64,000 bases of DNA from Marivita hallyeonensis (GTDB taxonomy: Bacteria > Pseudomonadota > Alphaproteobacteria > Rhodobacterales > Rhodobacteraceae), in assembly GCF_900129875.1 (NCBI RefSeq), contig NZ_FQXC01000002.1:496001-560000 (forward strand), given 5' to 3'. The first letter of the stretch is position 1. Each line of letters begins with the position of its first letter. Below are positions 61,071-64,000 of this stretch, one piece after another. The notes beneath the pieces were generated by a model. It saw only the letters and a list, made by a program, of their open reading frames with translations, was not told where the DNA came from and ran no database searches. Both the position numbers and the translations under genes were made by a program.

Positions 61071-62018
61071 TCAGCGGTACTCGCCCGCGAACTCTTCCAC
61101 CTTTTCAAGCCCGTCAGCGGTCACGAAGCCCGGACCCGAGTTGATGTTGTTTCCGGGCAGAACGCCGTAGCGGTCCCAGTTGGCCAGAACGACAACCGGC
61201 AGATAAGCTTGCAGGAACGGCTGCTGGTCGATGCCCCAGTTGATGGTGCCACTCTTGATGGCTTTTACGATCTCTTCACCAAGGTCGAACGTGCCGAAGT
61301 GGATTTCGCCCGACAAGCCCATCTCGTCGAGGGCTGCGATGGTGGGGTCAGCCGAAACCGGACCCAAGGTCAGAATGCCATCCACGTCGGGATTGGCCGA
61401 CAGATAGGCCATCACCTTGTTCTTGATTTCCGATGGGTCGGTACCCGAGTCCATCATCGCGTTGCCCAGTTCGATGCCCAGACCGTCGGCATAACCGCGG
61501 CAGCGCTCACCCACTGTGGGCTGTTGGATGGCGTGGTTCACGCAAAGGAAATTCGTCACACCTTCGCCCTTGGCCCGCATTCCCGCCGCGAGACCCGCGT
61601 CATATTCGGGTTGCCCGACATACATCAACGCGCCAACCTCACGCGCCTGCTCGGGCGTGCCGGTGTTCATGATGATGACATCGATCCCCTGATCGACAGC
61701 GTTCGAGATCGGACCCTGAAGAACGTCGAAATCCGCGAGCGTCGTGATAATCCCATCGGGGGCAGAGGCAGTCGCCTGCTCGATGATGCGCGCCATGTCG
61801 GCAATATCGCCGGTGGGCGGGTTACGATACTCGACATTCACCCCCACTTGCTCACCGGCCAGAGCGATGCCGTTCTTGATGGTGTTCCACCACGTGTCGC
61901 TGTCAGGCGCGTGGCTCACCAGTACGTAGTTGAGTTCTTCGTGACCAGCCGCAGTCGCCGCAACCGGGGCGGAAATAATCGCTGCGCCAATGGCGAGCGA
62001 CGCAATCATCTGTTTCAT
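61071..62018 (-). CDS. Sugar ABC transporter substrate-binding protein (inositol-like)
   Basis: The 315-aa protein has a signal peptide (MKQMIASLAIGAAIISAPVA, cleaved after TAAA) and the ribose-binding (Peripla_BP_4) fold. Segments include ELNYVLVSHAPDSDTWWNTI, MARIIEQATASAPDGIITTL, IIMNTGTPEQAREVGALMYV and GIDQQPFLQAYLPVVVLANW. Its ligand could be myo-inositol, judged only by the iolB neighbour. ATG 62018 follows AGGGAGGACC. The divergent LacI gene and its operator are directly upstream. Confidence 0.9.
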   Translation of the reverse strand: MKQMIASLAIGAAIISAPVAATAAGHEELNYVLVSHAPDSDTWWNTIKNGIALAGEQVGVNVEYRNPPTGDIADMARIIEQATASAPDGIITTLADFDVLQGPISNAVDQGIDVIIMNTGTPEQAREVGALMYVGQPEYDAGLAAGMRAKGEGVTNFLCVNHAIQQPTVGERCRGYADGLGIELGNAMMDSGTDPSEIKNKVMAYLSANPDVDGILTLGPVSADPTIAALDEMGLSGEIHFGTFDLGEEIVKAIKSGTINWGIDQQPFLQAYLPVVVLANWDRYGVLPGNNINSGPGFVTADGLEKVEEFAGEYR

Positions 62019-62097
62019 GGGGTCCTCCCTGACCTCTGTTTTTCTCCCTGAAGGCTTACGCCCTCGTAGCTTGAGAGAAGCATACAGGCGCAAAAAA

Positions 62098-62111
62098 TGC
62101 AACCGGTTGCA
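62098..62111. promoter_or_regulatory. TGCAACCGGTTGCA palindrome, LacI-type operator
   Basis: TGCAACCGGTTGCA (62098-62111) is a perfect palindrome with central CG, the canonical LacI-family operator form. It lies between the binding-protein gene (starts 62018) and the lacI-type gene (starts 62169), suited to control both. Flanking A-runs on one side match many such operators. Confidence 0.85.
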
Positions 62112-62168
62112 AAAATGACTTCAACCAACGGTGAGACTACCTTAAATCCAGTATCGGAAAGGAACGTC

Positions 62169-63167
62169 ATGCCCGTAACACTCAAGGAGGTCGCGGCTCA
62201 TGCCGGTGTATCGACATCGGCGGTATCGCGCACATTCACCGAAGGCGCCTCCGTCTCGCAGAAGACGCGGAGGAAGGTCGAACGCGCCGCAGCAGAATTG
62301 GGCTACCGCCCGAACGCGCTTGCCTCGTCTCTGACCACGGGTCGGACCAAACTGATCGGGCTGATTTCCAACAACTTTTACAATCCGATGTTCCTCGAGG
62401 TTTTCGACCTTTTCACCCGAAGCCTGCAGGAACGCGGCCTGCGTCCCTTGCTGGTGAACCTGACCGACGAAACCGATCCGGACAATTCGCTGAAACTGCT
62501 CCGGCAGTACTCGGTCGACGGCGTTGTCGTGGCGTCCTCGACCCTGTCACCCGAGTTTTCCGTCGCCTTCCAGGAAGCGCGTATTCCGGTTGTTCATTCC
62601 TTCGGACGCTTCGCCAGCGCGCCCCGCGTGCATGTGGTCGGGATCGACAACGCCGAGTGCGGACGGATGGCGGCCCGCACACTTCTCGCACGCGGTTACA
62701 AGCGGATTGGCTTTCTGGGCGGTCCCTGGGAAGCCACCTCGACCGCCGACCGACGCCGGGGGTTTTGGGATGTGATGAACGACCAGACTGTTGCTGAGGC
62801 GACCGAAAGCTTTGCCACCGCCTATTCCTTTGAGGCAGGTCGCGCTGAGATGCTCAACCTGCTCGATGGAGATCGGGCAGAAGCCTATTTCTGTGGCGAC
62901 GACGTCCTGTCTATCGGCGCCCTCAGCGCGATTGCCGATGCAGGTCTCAGCGTGCCGAAAGATATCGGCGTCATCGGGCTCAACGACATGAAGATGGCGG
63001 GATGGCAGAACATCAATCTGACGACCATACGCCAGCCGATCCGCCAGATCATCGACAGCTCGATCGAACTTGTCGTCGCGATGCTGGATGATCCCGAACG
63101 GCTCCCCGAAGCGCGGCTTTTCGCGTGCGAGATCATCGAACGCGGCACGCTGCGCCCGCTGCCCTGA
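62169..63167 (+). CDS. LacI-family regulator of the sugar/inositol transport operon
   Basis: The 332-aa protein has a LacI helix-turn-helix (TLKEVAAHAGVSTSAVSRTF), hinge region YRPNALASSLTTGRTKLIGL and a ligand domain with VVGIDNAECGRMAARTLLAR, YKRIGFLGGPWEATSTADRR and DIGVIGLNDMKMAGW. I start at ATG 62169 (MPVTLKEV), which follows AAAGGAA; an upstream in-frame ATG would put the operator inside the gene. It is divergent from the transport operon and likely its repressor. Its stop abuts the stop of the converging oxidoreductase gene. Confidence 0.92.
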   Translation: MPVTLKEVAAHAGVSTSAVSRTFTEGASVSQKTRRKVERAAAELGYRPNALASSLTTGRTKLIGLISNNFYNPMFLEVFDLFTRSLQERGLRPLLVNLTDETDPDNSLKLLRQYSVDGVVVASSTLSPEFSVAFQEARIPVVHSFGRFASAPRVHVVGIDNAECGRMAARTLLARGYKRIGFLGGPWEATSTADRRRGFWDVMNDQTVAEATESFATAYSFEAGRAEMLNLLDGDRAEAYFCGDDVLSIGALSAIADAGLSVPKDIGVIGLNDMKMAGWQNINLTTIRQPIRQIIDSSIELVVAMLDDPERLPEARLFACEIIERGTLRPLP

Positions 63168-64000
63168 TCAACGGAACATCGGCGGACGGGCATCCACCCA
63201 GACTCCGCGCTCAGCGGCTGACGCCACAGACGCATGCACCGCCGCCATCGACCGCAACCCATCTTCCGCAGTCGGGAAATTGGCAGGCGCACCGCTGTTC
63301 AGCTGCGCGGCGAGATCGACATAGATGTTGGCGACGGCGAGTGGGAATCCCTCTGGGTGGGCTATCGCCACGCGGCTCAGCCGTGACGCTTCGTCGGACA
63401 GGCCAGCCTCGCCTTTCTCCATAATCTCCACGCGCCGGCCCAACCGGTGATAGTAGACTTGGTTCGGTTGTTCAGACGCCCAGCGAAACCCTCCTGTCTC
63501 ACCGAAAACCTGAATGTCGAGACCGTGCTGACGCCCAAGCGCAATGGTCGATGTCCAAAGACGGCCAACGGTTCCACGCTCGGTTCGGAAATTGACCATC
63601 GCGTCGTCTTCCAAGACGCGGCCTGCAACCGTCGAGGCGAAATCAGCGGACAGTTCCCGCACCTCGTCGCCAAGGATGAAGGACGCCAGATGCAGCGCAT
63701 GAATCCCGCAATCGGCCATCTGTCCGGACACGCCGGCCTGCGCAGGATCGTACCGCCAGCGCACGCGCGGGTTTTCAGCATCGTCCCCTGCAGCGTGATG
63801 CCCGTGGCTGAAATTCGCCACTACGGTCCGAATGCGCCCAAGTTCTCCGGCCGCGACCATCGCCTTCATCTGGCGCACCATCGGATAGGCGCTGTAGCAA
63901 TAGTTGACTGCACAGATTTTCCCGGAGGCGCGTGCGACGCGCACAATCTCCTCGCCTTCCTCGACCGTCATGGTCATCGGCTTCTCGCAGAGCACATTGA
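63168..64000 (-). CDS. Gfo/Idh/MocA-family oxidoreductase, 5' end beyond window
   Basis: The visible 277 residues cover the end of the Rossmann domain and the whole substrate domain of a Gfo/Idh/MocA dehydrogenase. The Glu-Lys-Pro signature is in VLCEKPMTMTVEEGEEIVRV, then NYCYSAYPMVRQMKAMVAAG and the Asp-x-x-x-His pattern in QMADCGIHALHLASF. Members oxidise inositols or sugars with NAD(P). The gene runs off the right edge, so the start is not seen. The inositol context suggests an inositol- or sugar-related dehydrogenase. Confidence 0.88.
   Translation of the reverse strand, partial: NVLCEKPMTMTVEEGEEIVRVARASGKICAVNYCYSAYPMVRQMKAMVAAGELGRIRTVVANFSHGHHAAGDDAENPRVRWRYDPAQAGVSGQMADCGIHALHLASFILGDEVRELSADFASTVAGRVLEDDAMVNFRTERGTVGRLWTSTIALGRQHGLDIQVFGETGGFRWASEQPNQVYYHRLGRRVEIMEKGEAGLSDEASRLSRVAIAHPEGFPLAVANIYVDLAAQLNSGAPANFPTAEDGLRSMAAVHASVASAAERGVWVDARPPMFR

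Noticed and set aside
1-64000. tRNA, rRNA, prophage and attachment-site scan
   Set aside because: Reading both strands gave no cloverleaf, rRNA segment, phage structural gene or integrase that I could support.

Overview
The window looks like chromosome of a marine, Roseobacter-type alphaproteobacterium (Rhodobacterales). The DNA is GC-rich and densely coded. It carries pccB with its ScfR-type regulator, bacteriochlorophyll genes bchE-bchJ behind FnrL- and PpsR-like sites, hpsN-type sulfonate genes, tripartite tricarboxylate (TTT) transport and inositol genes. I saw no rRNA, tRNA, CRISPR array or intact mobile element.

Region 1 (1-16 kb) is mostly core metabolism. It holds propionyl-CoA carboxylase beta subunit, its regulator PccR with TTTGCAAA operators, a Bcr/CflA drug exporter, a cell-wall amidase, GatA/GatC, an HWE-type sensor kinase, the bchE-bchJ pair, a metallo-beta-lactamase-fold hydrolase and MetY. 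A visibly AT-richer gene resembling abortive-infection Abi-alpha proteins sits in the pccB gene string and looks acquired.

Region 2 (16-27.5 kb) holds a quinone oxidoreductase, the glycerol-3-phosphate genes glpK/glpD/glpR and cobQ. Next comes a LacI-controlled operon matching hpsNOP for 2,3-dihydroxypropane-1-sulfonate (DHPS) oxidation, ending in a universal stress protein. No DHPS transporter or sulfolactate lyase is adjacent.

Region 3 (27.5-47 kb) is the most unusual part. It contains the complete lower half of the gallate/protocatechuate 4,5-cleavage route (galB-galC-galD), turning 4-oxalomesaconate into pyruvate plus oxaloacetate, but no ring-cleaving dioxygenase. Around it are a DUF1932 oxidoreductase, a TauE/SafE exporter, a second RraA-fold protein, a D-2-hydroxyacid dehydrogenase, a ThDP enzyme, a second PrpF/GalD homologue, an isopropylmalate-dehydrogenase-like enzyme, a TctC/TctA-TctB fusion transporter, the TctDE two-component system, an AbrB-type membrane protein, a GntR regulator and TcuAB (tricarballylate oxidation). 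I infer a catabolic island for one or more tricarboxylic acids, possibly by a route not yet described.

Region 4 (47-64 kb) starts with a gene-poor, apparently decayed stretch and a truncated DUF6544-like gene, then an exported amidohydrolase and an MDR oxidoreductase. A one-strand operon follows: DeoR regulator, PhnD-C-E-E transporter and HAD hydrolase. A Na/Pi transporter gene is divergent from it. This suggests uptake of a small organophosphorus compound, intracellular release of phosphate and phosphate export. The window ends with iolB, a small membrane protein, a sugar ABC transporter, a LacI regulator with a perfect operator, and a Gfo/Idh/MocA oxidoreductase cut by the window edge.

Coordinates and motifs were read directly from the sequence. 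Family assignments rest on recognised motifs and remembered family features, with no database search.
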